37,806 nt of DNA. Origin: Actinomycetota bacterium (GTDB lineage Bacteria; Actinomycetota; Nitriliruptoria; Nitriliruptorales; JAHWKO01). Of this stretch, positions 1 to 8,416 are shown piece after piece. The notes under the pieces are model-generated. The model made no database searches. It saw only the letters and a program-made list of their open reading frames with translations, and was not told the DNA's origin. Within the stretch, counting starts at the first letter, position 1. Every line of letters starts with the position of its first letter. The position numbers and the translations under genes are program-made. Location of the stretch: contig JAHWKO010000010.1 of the NCBI GenBank assembly GCA_019347855.1, forward strand, positions 1 to 37,806. The letters are read 5' to 3'.

Positions 1-2004
1 GTTCGAGGTCATGATCAGCACGGTGTTCTTGAAGTCCACGGTGCGACCCTGCGCGTCGGTCAGGCGACCGTCCTCGAGGATCTGCAGGAGCGTGTTGAAC
101 ACGTCCGGGTGGGCCTTCTCGACCTCGTCGAACAGCACCACGCTGAACGGCTTGCGCCGCACGGCCTCGGTGAGCTGCCCGCCTTCGTCGTAGCCGACGT
201 ACCCGGGCGGCGAGCCCACCAGACGACTGACCGTGTGCTTCTCCATGTACTCGGACATGTCGAGGTGGATCAGCGCGTCCTCGTCGCCGAACAGGAACTC
301 GGCGAGGGTCTTGGCGGTCTCGGTCTTCCCGACACCCGAGGGGCCGAGGAAGATGAACGAGCCGGACGGGCGGCGCGGGTCCTTCAGACCCGAGCGTGTC
401 CGCCGGATCGAGCGGGACACGGCTTCGATCGCCTCGTCCTGACCGACGATCCGCCTGTGAAGCTCCTCCTCCATGCGCAGGAGCTTCTGGGTCTCCTCCT
501 CGGTCAGCTTGAAGACGGGGATGCCGGTCCAGTTGCTGAGGACCTCGGCGATCACCTCTTCGTCGACCGTGAGGACGGTGTCCATCCCCTCGGAGCGCCA
601 CTCCTTCTCGCGGTTCTGGCGCTGCTCGATGAGCTTCTTCTCCTCGTCGCGCAGGGACGCGGCGCGCTCGAAGTCCTGCGCGTCGATCGCGCTCTCCTTC
701 GCTCGGCGAGCATCGTCGATGCGCTCGTCGAGGTCCTTGAGGTCCGGCGGGGCGGTGAGGCTGCGGATGCGCAGGCGCGAGCCGGCCTCGTCGATCAGGT
801 CGATCGCCTTGTCCGGCAGGTAGCGGTCCGAGATGTACCGGTCGGCGAGGTTCGCCGCGGCGACCAGCGCGTCGTCGGTGATCGTGACGCGGTGGTGGGC
901 CTCGTACCGGTCGCGCAGACCCTTCAGGATGTCGATCGTGTGGACGAGCGTGGGCTCCTCGACCTTGACCGGCTGGAAGCGGCGCTCGAGCGCGGCGTCC
1001 TTCTCGAGGTGCTTGCGGTACTCGTCGAGGGTCGTGGCACCGATCGTCTGGATCTCACCGCGGGCGAGCATGGGCTTCAGGATGCTGGCGGCGTCGATCG
1101 CGCCCTCGGCCGCACCGGCCCCGACCAGCGTGTGCAGCTCGTCGATGAAGAGGATGATGTCGCCGCGGGTGGTGATCTCCTTCAGCACCTTCTTGAGGCG
1201 CTCCTCGAAGTCTCCGCGGTAGCGCGAGCCCGCGACCAGCGCGCCGAGATCGAGCGTGTAGAGGTGCTTGTCGTTGAGCGTCTCGGGGACGTCGCCGGCG
1301 ACGATGCGCTGAGCGAGGCCCTCGACGATCGCGGTCTTGCCGACGCCCGGCTCCCCGATCAGGACCGGGTTGTTCTTGGTGCGGCGGGACAGGACCTGCA
1401 TGACGCGCTCGATCTCGCGCTGCCGGCCTATCACCGGGTCGAGCTTGCCCTCGCGGGCGGCACCGGTGAGGTTGCGGCCGAACTGGTCGAGGACGGTCGA
1501 GCCCTCCTGGCGGCCACCGCCGGAGCTCTCGCCGACGCCCGCCCCGGCCTTGCCCTGCTCGCCGCCGGCGTACCCGGACAGCAGCTGGATGACCTGCTGG
1601 CGCACCCGGTTGAGGTCGGCTCCCAGCTTCTGGAGGACCTGGGCGGCGACGCCCTCACCCTCGCGGATCAAGCCGAGCAGGATGTGCTCGGTCCCGATGT
1701 AGTTGTGGCCGAGCTGGAGCGCCTCGCGGAGGCTGAGCTCGAGGACCTTCTTCGCACGAGGCGTGAAGGGGATGTGGCCGGACGGGGCGGTCTGGCCGCG
1801 CCCGATGATCTCCTGGACCTGTTCGCGGACGGCCTGCAGCGAGATGTTCATCGACTCGAGGGCCTTGGCGGCGACGCCCTCACCCTCGTGGATCAGGCCG
1901 AGCAGGATGTGCTCGGTCCCGATGTAGTTGTGGTTGAGCATGCGCGCTTCTTCTTGCGCGAGCACGACAACCCGTCTCGCTCGGTCCGTGAACCTCTCGA
2001 ACAT
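1..2004 (-). CDS. clpC: ClpC, Clp-family AAA+ unfoldase (3' part missing)
   Basis: Hsp100 ATPase that unfolds substrates and feeds them to the ClpP peptidase in the cytoplasm. The protein starts [17 protein letters not shown], with two N-terminal Clp repeats that both contain [13 protein letters not shown]. The first AAA+ domain has Walker A GEPGVGKT and a [10 protein letters not shown] segment. A UVR-type helical middle region (around [14 protein letters not shown]) follows, and the second AAA+ domain has GPSGVGKTE and an [13 protein letters not shown] segment. The UVR region separates ClpC from ClpB and ClpA. The ATG at 2004 is preceded by GGAG at good spacing. About 668 residues are present; the frame is open at base 1, so the C-terminal part lies outside the window. 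No HspR- or CIRCE-like operator was recognised upstream. Confidence 0.97.
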   Translation of the reverse strand, partial: MFERFTDRARRVVVLAQEEARMLNHNYIGTEHILLGLIHEGEGVAAKALESMNISLQAVREQVQEIIGRGQTAPSGHIPFTPRAKKVLELSLREALQLGHNYIGTEHILLGLIREGEGVAAQVLQKLGADLNRVRQQVIQLLSGYAGGEQGKAGAGVGESSGGGRQEGSTVLDQFGRNLTGAAREGKLDPVIGRQREIERVMQVLSRRTKNNPVLIGEPGVGKTAIVEGLAQRIVAGDVPETLNDKHLYTLDLGALVAGSRYRGDFEERLKKVLKEITTRGDIILFIDELHTLVGAGAAEGAIDAASILKPMLARGEIQTIGATTLDEYRKHLEKDAALERRFQPVKVEEPTLVHTIDILKGLRDRYEAHHRVTITDDALVAAANLADRYISDRYLPDKAIDLIDEAGSRLRIRSLTAPPDLKDLDERIDDARRAKESAIDAQDFERAASLRDEEKKLIEQRQNREKEWRSEGMDTVLTVDEEVIAEVLSNWTGIPVFKLTEEETQKLLRMEEELHRRIVGQDEAIEAVSRSIRRTRSGLKDPRRPSGSFIFLGPSGVGKTETAKTLAEFLFGDEDALIHLDMSEYMEKHTVSRLVGSPPGYVGYDEGGQLTEAVRRKPFSVVLFDEVEKAHPDVFNTLLQILEDGRLTDAQGRTVDFKNTVLIMTSN

Positions 2005-2115
2005 GTACCTGAACTCCTACATATCGTCGGTCGCGTGGCCCTCGGGGGGACAGGCGCTCCCAGGCGCGATGGTAGCCGTCGTGTCCAGTCCGACCCCTGG
2101 TCGGTGGGAACCTCC

Positions 2116-2158
2116 GGTCCCGACCGGGACCTTCACGCACCCTCCACAACGCGGAGGG
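2116..2158 (-). terminator. Two adjacent hairpins after the subtilase gene
   Basis: GGTCCC (2116-2121) pairs with GGGACC (2126-2131) across a 4-nt loop, and CCCTCC (2140-2145) pairs with GGAGGG (2153-2158) across 7 nt. They lie 40-85 nt past the subtilase stop codon and upstream of clpC. There is no T-run, so a terminator role is inferred from position. The rest of 2005-2200 must hold the clpC promoter, but I see no convincing -35/-10 pair. Confidence 0.35.
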
Positions 2159-2200
2159 GCGAGGCGATGTTCCTGCCGGGAGCGATCCGGCACCCGCGAG

Positions 2201-4198
2201 CTACGACCCCGCGACGACCGACCGTACGCGTCGCTCCGTGGCTCCCGTGATGACCGCAGGGCCCCCCGCGAGACGTAGGGCGTACACCTCGGAGGCGTGC
2301 TCGCGGAGGAACGTCACCGCGGACGGGGAGTTGTCCAGATCGAGGCCGTCGATCAGGAGCAGGACGCCGTCCTCCGTCCCGGCGGCGGCCCCGGCCACCA
2401 ACCCGTCGGCGAACCCGTGGCCGGTCGCGAGCCACGTGGTGCTGGGTCGCCGGCCCCGGGCGAGGGCCTCACGGGCCACCGCCACGGCGGTCGCATAGCG
2501 GTCGGCGCCCGCCAGCCGTCTCACGGTCGCCGATCGAGCGTCGAGGGCGCCGTGGACCGCAGGCGAGACGGACACCGGCCCACCCACGATCGTGACGTCC
2601 GTCCCCGCGTCCAGCGCGCCCGCGGTCGGCTCCGGCAGCACGTCCCTGGTGGTCAGCAGGATCGGGGCGCGGAGCGACGCGGCCAGACCCGAGGCCGACA
2701 GCGCGTCGGGCCACCCGCGTCGGGGGTCGGCGTTGTGCCCCTCCACGACGAACACCTCGCCGGTCGGTGGCAGCTCGGCGGCGATCCTGGCGGCCGTCTC
2801 GTACCGGTCGCCCCCGGCGATCCGATCCACGTCGAGGTCCATCGCGAGCAGATCCTGCTCGACGCGGGGTGACAGGGCTCCGGGTCCCCCGAGCAGCACC
2901 GCTCGGCGTGCCTCGAGCCGCTCGATCTCGCGGGCCGCCGCAGTGGACAGGCCACCTGGAGCGGTCGTGAGCAGCGCTGCTCGCAGGTGCACCGCCAGCG
3001 GCGCCCCGGCCAACGCGTCCGCGTACTCATCCGCCCGCGCGAGGACCACGGTGTCCGCGCGATGGTGGGTGGCCTCGGACACCTCGGCAGCGGTCGCCAC
3101 ACGGTCCGCGCCAGCAGCACGTCGCACGACCGGCTGGGACGGGGGCTCGGCGACCGCGGCCTCCGCGTCGACGATCCCGTACCCGTAGGTGGCCGTGTAC
3201 GTGCCGCGCGTCCCGGTGCCCGGGGTGCGGGCCGTGCCCATCAGGATGTCCACGACCTCCCCTGCGGACCGTCCCTGTGCTCGCAGCAGGGCGGCGAGTC
3301 CGGAGACGTGCGGGGCCGCCATCGATGTACCGGCCCGGTGGTCGTAGCCGGCGGTGGGCCCGCAGGTCCCGGTCAGGTCAGGCGGGACCGTCGACAGGAT
3401 GTCCCGGGCACACGTCAGGACGGCCGCACCTCCGGGGGCGGCCACGACGTTCAGATCCTCGCTGACGGCCAGGTTCGAGTAGGCCGCTCGCTGCTCCTGC
3501 CGGTCGGTGGCGACCACGCACACGACCGCGGGAGCCGAGGCCGGTTCGGCGCACACCGAGGCGGACTCGTTCCCCGCAGCGGCGATCACGACCACGCCTG
3601 CCTCGGCCGCCTCCCGGGCGGCATCCCGCACCTCGTCCGCGGCACCGGCCAGCGCCAGCGCCTGCACGCCCGGGTCGGCCCCGAGGCTCAGGTTGATCAC
3701 GTCGGCGCCGTTCGCGACCGCCCACCGGACCCCCGCGGCGACGTCCTCGAAGGTGCCCTCGCCGTTGCTGGCGCGGATCGTCTTCACCGAGAGGATCCGC
3801 GCCCCGGGCGCGACCCCCGCGACCCCAACGCCGTTGTCAGCGGTCGCGGCGGCGATACCCGCGACGTGGGTGCCGTGTGCGCCGAACGACAGGTCCCCGC
3901 CGGGCTCGCCGTCGCGGTAGTCACCGGTGCGGCAGCCATGGACCCGGTCGTCGCAGTCGACGAAGGTGGTGCCGCCGATCACGCGCCCGGCGAGGTCCGG
4001 ATGGTCGAGGTCGATCCCGCCGTCCACGACCGCGATCACCTGGCCGCTCCCGACCGTCGCTGGCCAGGCGTCCTCGGCACGGACCTGATCGAGACCCCAC
4101 TGGGGGTCGCGGTAGGGATCTCCCTCCGTGGCCGACACGGGTGGAGCGACGGAGGCCGCGACGAGCGCGACGAACAGGACCACAACCGTACGGATCAG
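2201..4198 (-). CDS. Secreted subtilisin-like (S8) protease with three CWB2 repeats
   Basis: Predicted surface serine protease. Numbered from the proposed CTG start (665 aa), an N-terminal signal segment (IRTVVVLFVALVAASVAPP) is followed by an S8 domain. The catalytic triad is Asp59 (VVDGGID), His108 (HGTHVAG) and Ser291 (GTSMAAPH), with the oxyanion Asn in AAGNES at about 209. From about residue 360 to the end are three CWB2 repeats, each beginning like R-AGADR-ATA and ending in an LGGP/VGGP motif. Start choice: GTG at 4183 has no ribosome-binding site, whereas CTG at 4198 lies 7 nt after GGAGG and adds the basic residue expected before the hydrophobic core. The CWB2 repeats (Pfam PF04122 family) suggest cell-wall retention. 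The substrate is unknown. Confidence 0.93.
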   Translation of the reverse strand: MIRTVVVLFVALVAASVAPPVSATEGDPYRDPQWGLDQVRAEDAWPATVGSGQVIAVVDGGIDLDHPDLAGRVIGGTTFVDCDDRVHGCRTGDYRDGEPGGDLSFGAHGTHVAGIAAATADNGVGVAGVAPGARILSVKTIRASNGEGTFEDVAAGVRWAVANGADVINLSLGADPGVQALALAGAADEVRDAAREAAEAGVVVIAAAGNESASVCAEPASAPAVVCVVATDRQEQRAAYSNLAVSEDLNVVAAPGGAAVLTCARDILSTVPPDLTGTCGPTAGYDHRAGTSMAAPHVSGLAALLRAQGRSAGEVVDILMGTARTPGTGTRGTYTATYGYGIVDAEAAVAEPPSQPVVRRAAGADRVATAAEVSEATHHRADTVVLARADEYADALAGAPLAVHLRAALLTTAPGGLSTAAAREIERLEARRAVLLGGPGALSPRVEQDLLAMDLDVDRIAGGDRYETAARIAAELPPTGEVFVVEGHNADPRRGWPDALSASGLAASLRAPILLTTRDVLPEPTAGALDAGTDVTIVGGPVSVSPAVHGALDARSATVRRLAGADRYATAVAVAREALARGRRPSTTWLATGHGFADGLVAGAAAGTEDGVLLLIDGLDLDNSPSAVTFLREHASEVYALRLAGGPAVITGATERRVRSVVAGS

Positions 4199-4210
4199 GG
4201 GATCACCTCC
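4196..4210 (-). promoter_or_regulatory. Ribosome-binding site pointing to a CTG start
   Basis: On the minus strand GGAGG (4210-4206) is followed by 7 nt and then CTG (4198-4196). This is the only Shine-Dalgarno-like sequence near the beginning of the subtilase frame. The nearest conventional codon, GTG at 4183, is 22 nt from GGAGG, which is too far. Confidence 0.6.
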
Positions 4211-4245
4211 ACCTGTGACAACGCGAGAGCGGCTAGGAGGTTCCG

Positions 4246-4315
4246 GTCGCGGTCACGAGGACCACTCGACGGCGTGCTCTGTCGCGGTCACGAGGACCAC
4301 TCGACGGCGTGCTCT
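4246..4315. repeat. Tandem 35-bp direct duplication at the ATPase 3' end
   Basis: Bases 4246-4280 are repeated without change at 4281-4315. The upstream copy in transcription order (4281-4315) contains the last codons of the ATPase gene and its TGA stop. The other copy repeats the same codons and a second TGA after the gene. Each unit contains the small inverted repeat CGAG-5 nt-CTCG inside CACG...CGTG. An exact duplication with no divergence looks recent, or is under selection as a paired site. Confidence 0.9.
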
Positions 4316-7152
4316 GGGCGGTACGAGCAGAAGGTGCCTGTCCGCACGGAGTTCTCGAGATGCCGGCCGAGCTCGGGGTGGAGATCGGTGAGCTTTCGGA
4401 TGGTGTCACGGAGGCATTTGCTGACCGCTTTGCGCGCGCGTTCCCCGGCATCCGCGGCCCGCCGCGCCCGACCGCCGAGACCGAACGCGGCGGCCAGCTC
4501 CTGGGTGATCGCGTCGATCTCCTCCTGTGCGCGGCTGGCACGCTCCGCGTCTCCGAGGTCGGTCGCTTCCTCGAGGTCCTCGGCGAGGTCGTTCAGGCGG
4601 CGGCGGTAGGTCTCCTTGGCGATCGGGTCGAGCAGCTCGCCGGCGTGGCCCGCCTCGATCGACATCCCAGGGTCCACGGCCGGGGCGCCCACGGAGTGAT
4701 CGGTCGCGAGATCGAGCACGTGGAACTCCCTCCCGGGCTCGGACAGCAGACGCGACAGGTAGCGGATGCCCTTGGCGTCGCGGGCGCGCACGGTCCGTCC
4801 GGAGAAGCTCACCTCCCAGTCCGCTCCGTCGAGCCGCAGCGAGGCGCCCACCGGAGCAGCGGAGGGTGGCGTCGGGATCGCGAGCAGATCGCCCACCTCG
4901 ACCAGGCCCTGCTGGACGACCGCTTCCAGCGGCAGGGTGGTCCCGAGCTCGTAGGTCTCCGCGTAGGCGGCCGCGCCGAGCGACCGTGTCGCGTCCGCGG
5001 CGATCCGGTCCCGGCGACGGCGGAGCTCGGCGAGCAGGCCAGGGGACGGCACGTAGTGACAGAGGCCCGTGTCGGCCAACGACGCGCCCGCTCCGAGCAG
5101 CAGGGCAGCACGGGACGCGTCGCCGTCGCCCAGTGCGACCTCCGCGAGGACCTGCAGGCAGCGGTCGCGCAGGCCCTTCACCTGGGGCACGCACGGGACC
5201 CGCAGGGCCTCCGACGCCATCTCGGCGGCCGTGCCGGGTTCCGTCGCCAGCTCGGCGAGATCCACCAGGCACTTGGCAGCCTGTGCCCGGTCCTCGGCAG
5301 CCCGTGCGTGGTCGAGCGCCTCGGCGAGCAGCTCGCGGGCCCGATCCGGCTGTCCGGCCTCCCGCGCAGCAACGGCCAGCACACGTGACCCCACGGCCAT
5401 CCCGACCGGGTCGTCGCAGCCGCGGGCGATCGCGACCACCTCCTCGGCGCGCACCGAGGCGACGTCGGCATCGCCCCCCATCAGCGCGACGTAGGCCGCA
5501 CCGACGACCACGACGCGCTCCCGGTACGGGTCGGCGAGCTCGACCAGCAGGTCGCGTGCGCGCTCGTAGTGCTCCGTGGCGCGGTCCAGGTCGCCCTGCT
5601 CGACGTGGTGGTCCCCGAGGAACCAGAGCACGTCCGCCAGCAGGTCGTCGTCACCGAGGTGACCGGCGATGGCGGTGACCTCGTCGTAGATCACGCGCGC
5701 CCGTTCGAACCGTCCGTCCTGCTCGGCGAGCTCCGCGAGCATAAGTAGCGCCCGACCCCGGTCGCCGCTGGGCGGATCGGAGGCCGTGCGCTCCACGAGC
5801 GACCCGAGCAGGGCGGGCAGCTCGGGATCTGCCGCCATCCCGCTGAGCGCGGTTCCTGTGTGCAGCCACCAAGCGAGTGCGACGCCGTCGGCGGGAGCGG
5901 CGTCGGCGGCCCAACGGATCGCTCCGTTCAGCTCGGACGCGGCCGAGGCCACGGTCCGGGCCCAGGACGACGCGGTCGGGCCGAACAGGCCCCGGTGCTG
6001 TGGGGCATGGGTCGCCAGCAGCCAGTCGAGGTGACGCCGGCGCAGGAGGTCCGTCTCACCGGCCGCCTCTGCTCGGGCCGCAGCGAACCGCTGGACGGTG
6101 CGTAGCAGCCGGTATTGGACCTGTCCGTCCCGGTCCTCGGCGACGACCAGCGAGCGTTCCACGAGCGCGGCGAGCAGTCCGAGCACCTCGTCGACCTCGA
6201 GGTCCTCGCCGGCACACACCTGTTCCACCGCGTCGAGATCCGCGCTCCCCGCGAACACCGAGAGACCGCGGAGCAACGCACGCTCCCCCTCGCTCAGGAG
6301 CTCGTAGCTCCACTCGAGCAGCGCGTCGAGGTCGGCGTGGCGAGGCTCGGCGGTCGGATCGGTCCCTGCGGGCAGCCTGCGGCCGCGGGTGAGCCGTTCC
6401 AGGATGCCGTGCAGGCCGAGCACCGGGAGTCGGCCCGCGAGCAGCTCGATCGCCAGCGGCAGCCCGTCCACCAGGCGACAGAGTTCCGCGACGAGCACCG
6501 CGTTCTGGTCGGTGAGCTCGAACCCCGGCGAGACCAACCGGGCCCGGTCCACGAACAGGCGCACCGCGTCGTGGCGAAGCGCACCCTTGGCAGGTAGCCA
6601 TCCGTTCGCGGGCGGTGATGCCAGGGGAGGCACGTCCCAGCGGAGCTCCCCGGTCACGCCCAGCGGCTCACGGCTGGTGGCGAGCACCGACAGGCCCGGA
6701 CAGGCGCTCAACAGGTGGTGGACGAGCGTCGCGGTGTCCCCTCGGACGTGTTCGCAGTTGTCCAACAGGAGCAGCACGCGGCGGTCTCCGATGGCGGAGG
6801 CGAGGGCGTCCGCAGCGGAGGCGGAGGGATCGCCTACCCCGAGCGCCCCGAGGACCGTGGCCGCGACCGCGTGGCCACCTGGCACGGGAGCGAGCTCGAC
6901 CAGGTGGACCTGGAACCGGCCGGCGACCTGTTCGGCGACCGCTGCTGCCAGCCGGGTCTTCCCGCTTCCGCCGGCGCCGAGCAGGGTGACCAGCCGGTGG
7001 TCCCCGAGGGACGCCTCGAGCGCCTCGACCTCTGGCTGCCGGCCCACGAACGTCGTGATCCATCTCGGCAGCGCCCGCCCCGGTGGCAGCGCCCCGGGGT
7101 CGGCGTCAGGCAGCCCGCGCAGGAGCGGACGTTGCGCGGATCGTGGTCCCAT
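4288..7152 (-). CDS. STAND-type NTPase (COG3903-like predicted ATPase), TPR-rich
   Basis: Large cytoplasmic signalling ATPase of 954 aa, related to the ATPase cores of AfsR/LuxR-type regulators. The P-loop is GAGGSGKTRL at about residues 60-69, Walker B is LLLLDNCEH, and the sensor-like segment ATSREPLG follows. A winged-helix region and a long alpha-helical TPR-like region come next. The C-terminal 150 residues match a domain I recognise from many such ATPases: GRTVRARDAKGIRYLSRLL, a coiled segment, and the terminal motif RTGTFCSYRP. There is no LuxR, SARP or other DNA-binding domain, so the protein probably works through a partner. ATG at 7152 follows a G-rich stretch (GGGGGCGCAT). Its neighbours are the CWB2 subtilase downstream and a small membrane protein upstream. 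The ligand and target are unknown. Confidence 0.85.
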   Translation of the reverse strand: MGPRSAQRPLLRGLPDADPGALPPGRALPRWITTFVGRQPEVEALEASLGDHRLVTLLGAGGSGKTRLAAAVAEQVAGRFQVHLVELAPVPGGHAVAATVLGALGVGDPSASAADALASAIGDRRVLLLLDNCEHVRGDTATLVHHLLSACPGLSVLATSREPLGVTGELRWDVPPLASPPANGWLPAKGALRHDAVRLFVDRARLVSPGFELTDQNAVLVAELCRLVDGLPLAIELLAGRLPVLGLHGILERLTRGRRLPAGTDPTAEPRHADLDALLEWSYELLSEGERALLRGLSVFAGSADLDAVEQVCAGEDLEVDEVLGLLAALVERSLVVAEDRDGQVQYRLLRTVQRFAAARAEAAGETDLLRRRHLDWLLATHAPQHRGLFGPTASSWARTVASAASELNGAIRWAADAAPADGVALAWWLHTGTALSGMAADPELPALLGSLVERTASDPPSGDRGRALLMLAELAEQDGRFERARVIYDEVTAIAGHLGDDDLLADVLWFLGDHHVEQGDLDRATEHYERARDLLVELADPYRERVVVVGAAYVALMGGDADVASVRAEEVVAIARGCDDPVGMAVGSRVLAVAAREAGQPDRARELLAEALDHARAAEDRAQAAKCLVDLAELATEPGTAAEMASEALRVPCVPQVKGLRDRCLQVLAEVALGDGDASRAALLLGAGASLADTGLCHYVPSPGLLAELRRRRDRIAADATRSLGAAAYAETYELGTTLPLEAVVQQGLVEVGDLLAIPTPPSAAPVGASLRLDGADWEVSFSGRTVRARDAKGIRYLSRLLSEPGREFHVLDLATDHSVGAPAVDPGMSIEAGHAGELLDPIAKETYRRRLNDLAEDLEEATDLGDAERASRAQEEIDAITQELAAAFGLGGRARRAADAGERARKAVSKCLRDTIRKLTDLHPELGRHLENSVRTGTFCSYRPEHAVEWSS

Positions 7153-7226
7153 ATGCGCCCCCGATCACCTCGGGCGGAGCGTACGCCGGGCAGACCGCCC
7201 AGGCACCTTTTCTCGCGATGTCGTGG

Positions 7227-7260
7227 ACGGACGGCGGCCGGTGGACCGGCCGCCGTCCGT
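7227..7260 (-). terminator. Perfect 15-bp stem terminator
   Basis: Bases 7227-7241 are exactly complementary to 7246-7260 with a 4-nt loop (TGGA). The hairpin sits 11 nt past the stop codon of the small membrane protein gene and before the ATPase gene. It lacks a U-tract, as is common for actinobacterial terminators. It should separate the two minus-strand genes. Confidence 0.75.
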
Positions 7261-7271
7261 ATCCCCAGAGG

Positions 7272-7598
7272 TCAGGCGTGAACGGCTCGACGGTGACGGA
7301 CGGTGACCGTGGCGTACCCGGCGAGCCCGGCAGCCAGGAACAGGCCGGTCACGATGGACGCGACGACGACGATGGTCCGACCGTCGTCCGCCACGGCGTC
7401 CGGGGCCGGGACCGTGGCGGGGCTCACGGTTGCGGGCTGTCCCGCGTCCTCGACGAACCCGCCGGGGAGCGATCCGTACGTCGGGCCCTGGGGTACGTCG
7501 GCCGGTGCGTAGGGCCCCGCGAGTGCGGTGAGGCTCAACGCGAACAGGAACGCGACGGTGAGAGCGATGGTCAGGGCGGTGTTCAGATGGCGCGTCAT
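7272..7598 (-). CDS. Small secreted/membrane protein, function unknown
   Basis: A 108-aa protein I cannot assign to a family. It has an N-terminal signal peptide (TALTIALTVAFLFALSLTALA), a proline-rich extracytoplasmic stretch of about 45 residues (YAPADVPQGPTYGSLPGG), one transmembrane helix near residues 74-97 (TIVVVASIVTGLFLAAGLAGY) and a short basic tail (RHRRAVHA). This predicts a type I topology. The ATG at 7598 follows GGAGG with 7-nt spacing, which supports real translation. It is divergent from the HAD hydrolase gene across 63 nt and is closed by a strong terminator, so it is probably a monocistronic unit. Its layout resembles that of the small protein at 23534-23848, but the sequences are not obviously related. 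Confidence 0.75.
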   Translation of the reverse strand: MTRHLNTALTIALTVAFLFALSLTALAGPYAPADVPQGPTYGSLPGGFVEDAGQPATVSPATVPAPDAVADDGRTIVVVASIVTGLFLAAGLAGYATVTVRHRRAVHA

Positions 7599-7648
7599 GT
7601 GGGTTCCTCCAGGTAGGCGACGCTGCCCAGGAGGCGCTACTTCGGACG

Positions 7649-7662
7649 TAGCATCGCCACGG
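7649..7662 (+). promoter_or_regulatory. Possible -10 element giving a leaderless mRNA
   Basis: TAGCAT at 7649-7654 fits the actinobacterial TAnnnT -10 pattern and lies 7 nt before the GTG at 7662. No Shine-Dalgarno sequence precedes that GTG. Transcription starting at the G of GTG would give a leaderless message. No good -35 is visible. Confidence 0.4.
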
Positions 7663-8351
7663 TGGACATCGAGGCGGTGCTACTCGACAACGGTGGTGTG
7701 CTCACCCTGCCTCGCCCCGAGGTCGTCGCGGAGATCCTCGAGGGAGTGATCCCGGAGGTCGATCCCGCCGCCGTGCCGCGGGCGCACGACGCGGCGATGC
7801 GTGCGTACGACGCCGGATCCTCGATCGAGGACGCCTACCGCGGGTTCCGCGAGACGTTCGTCCGAGCGCTGGGCGCTCCGGACGTCGAGCATGCCGGGAC
7901 GGTCTTCGACGCCGCCGTCGCGACGGACGGACACCTGATCTGGCGGCAACCCCGTGACGGCGCCCACGAGGGCTTGCGAGCCCTGGACGGACTCGGTGTG
8001 CCCATCGCGATCGTCTCGAACGCGTTCGGCACGGTCGAGCACGACCTCCGGGAGCTCGAGCTCTGCCAGGCCGGACCGGGACCCGGCGTCGAGGTCGCAA
8101 CGGTCGTGGACTCCGGCCTGGTCGGTGTGGAGAAGCCGGACCCGGAGATCTTCCACCTCGCGCTCGAGCGGCTCGGTGGGATAGACCCGCAGCGTGCGGT
8201 CCACGTCGGGGACAGCGTCGTGGCGGACGTCCACGGGGCGCGGGGCGCCGGCCTCGGCGCCCTGCACTTCGACCCGTCACGGCTGTGCGACGACAGGTCC
8301 CACGGCCACCTCCACGCCCTCACCGACCTCCCCACCGTCCTCGGCCTGTGA
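7662..8351 (+). CDS. HAD-superfamily hydrolase
   Basis: Cytoplasmic phosphatase-like protein of 229 aa with the four HAD motifs. Motif I is LLDNGGVLT with nucleophile Asp9; the usual second Asp is Gly, as in the DxGGV subgroup. Motif II is the Ser of IVSN, motif III the Lys of EKPDPEIFHLAL, and motif IV is HVGDSVVADVHGA. A helical cap lies between motifs I and II. The substrate cannot be predicted. It is the only plus-strand gene before 36 kb and converges on lysS. Its stop codon TGA (8349-8351) lies inside the first of two long palindromes. The GTG start is inferred from the N-terminal beta strand and the leaderless -10. Confidence 0.88.
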   Translation: MDIEAVLLDNGGVLTLPRPEVVAEILEGVIPEVDPAAVPRAHDAAMRAYDAGSSIEDAYRGFRETFVRALGAPDVEHAGTVFDAAVATDGHLIWRQPRDGAHEGLRALDGLGVPIAIVSNAFGTVEHDLRELELCQAGPGPGVEVATVVDSGLVGVEKPDPEIFHLALERLGGIDPQRAVHVGDSVVADVHGARGAGLGALHFDPSRLCDDRSHGHLHALTDLPTVLGL

Positions 8352-8385
8352 ACGAGGAGCGCCACATGTGGCGCTCCCGGTTCAC
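8348..8385. repeat. Long palindrome, copy 1 (38 bp)
   Basis: An inverted repeat centred between 8366 and 8367. The inner 20 bp, GAGCGCCACATGTGGCGCTC, are perfectly palindromic. Outer arms GTGAAC and GTTCAC are also complementary, leaving two mismatched positions per arm. It overlaps the HAD stop codon and may act as a terminator for both convergent genes. Confidence 0.9.
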
Positions 8386-8416
8386 AAGGTGGTGCTGAAC
8401 GGCCCCTCGCAGCCCC

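Noticed and set aside
2005..2115. HspR (HAIR), CIRCE or ClgR operator upstream of clpC
   Set aside because: No CTTGAGT/ACTCAAG, CIRCE inverted repeat or GTTCGC-N5-GCGAAC-type site was found.
109..2250. A 700-codon plus-strand frame opposite clpC, and a similar one at 18378-20414 opposite ftsH
   Set aside because: Both mirror well-matched genes on the other strand and show no domain, signal or ribosome site.
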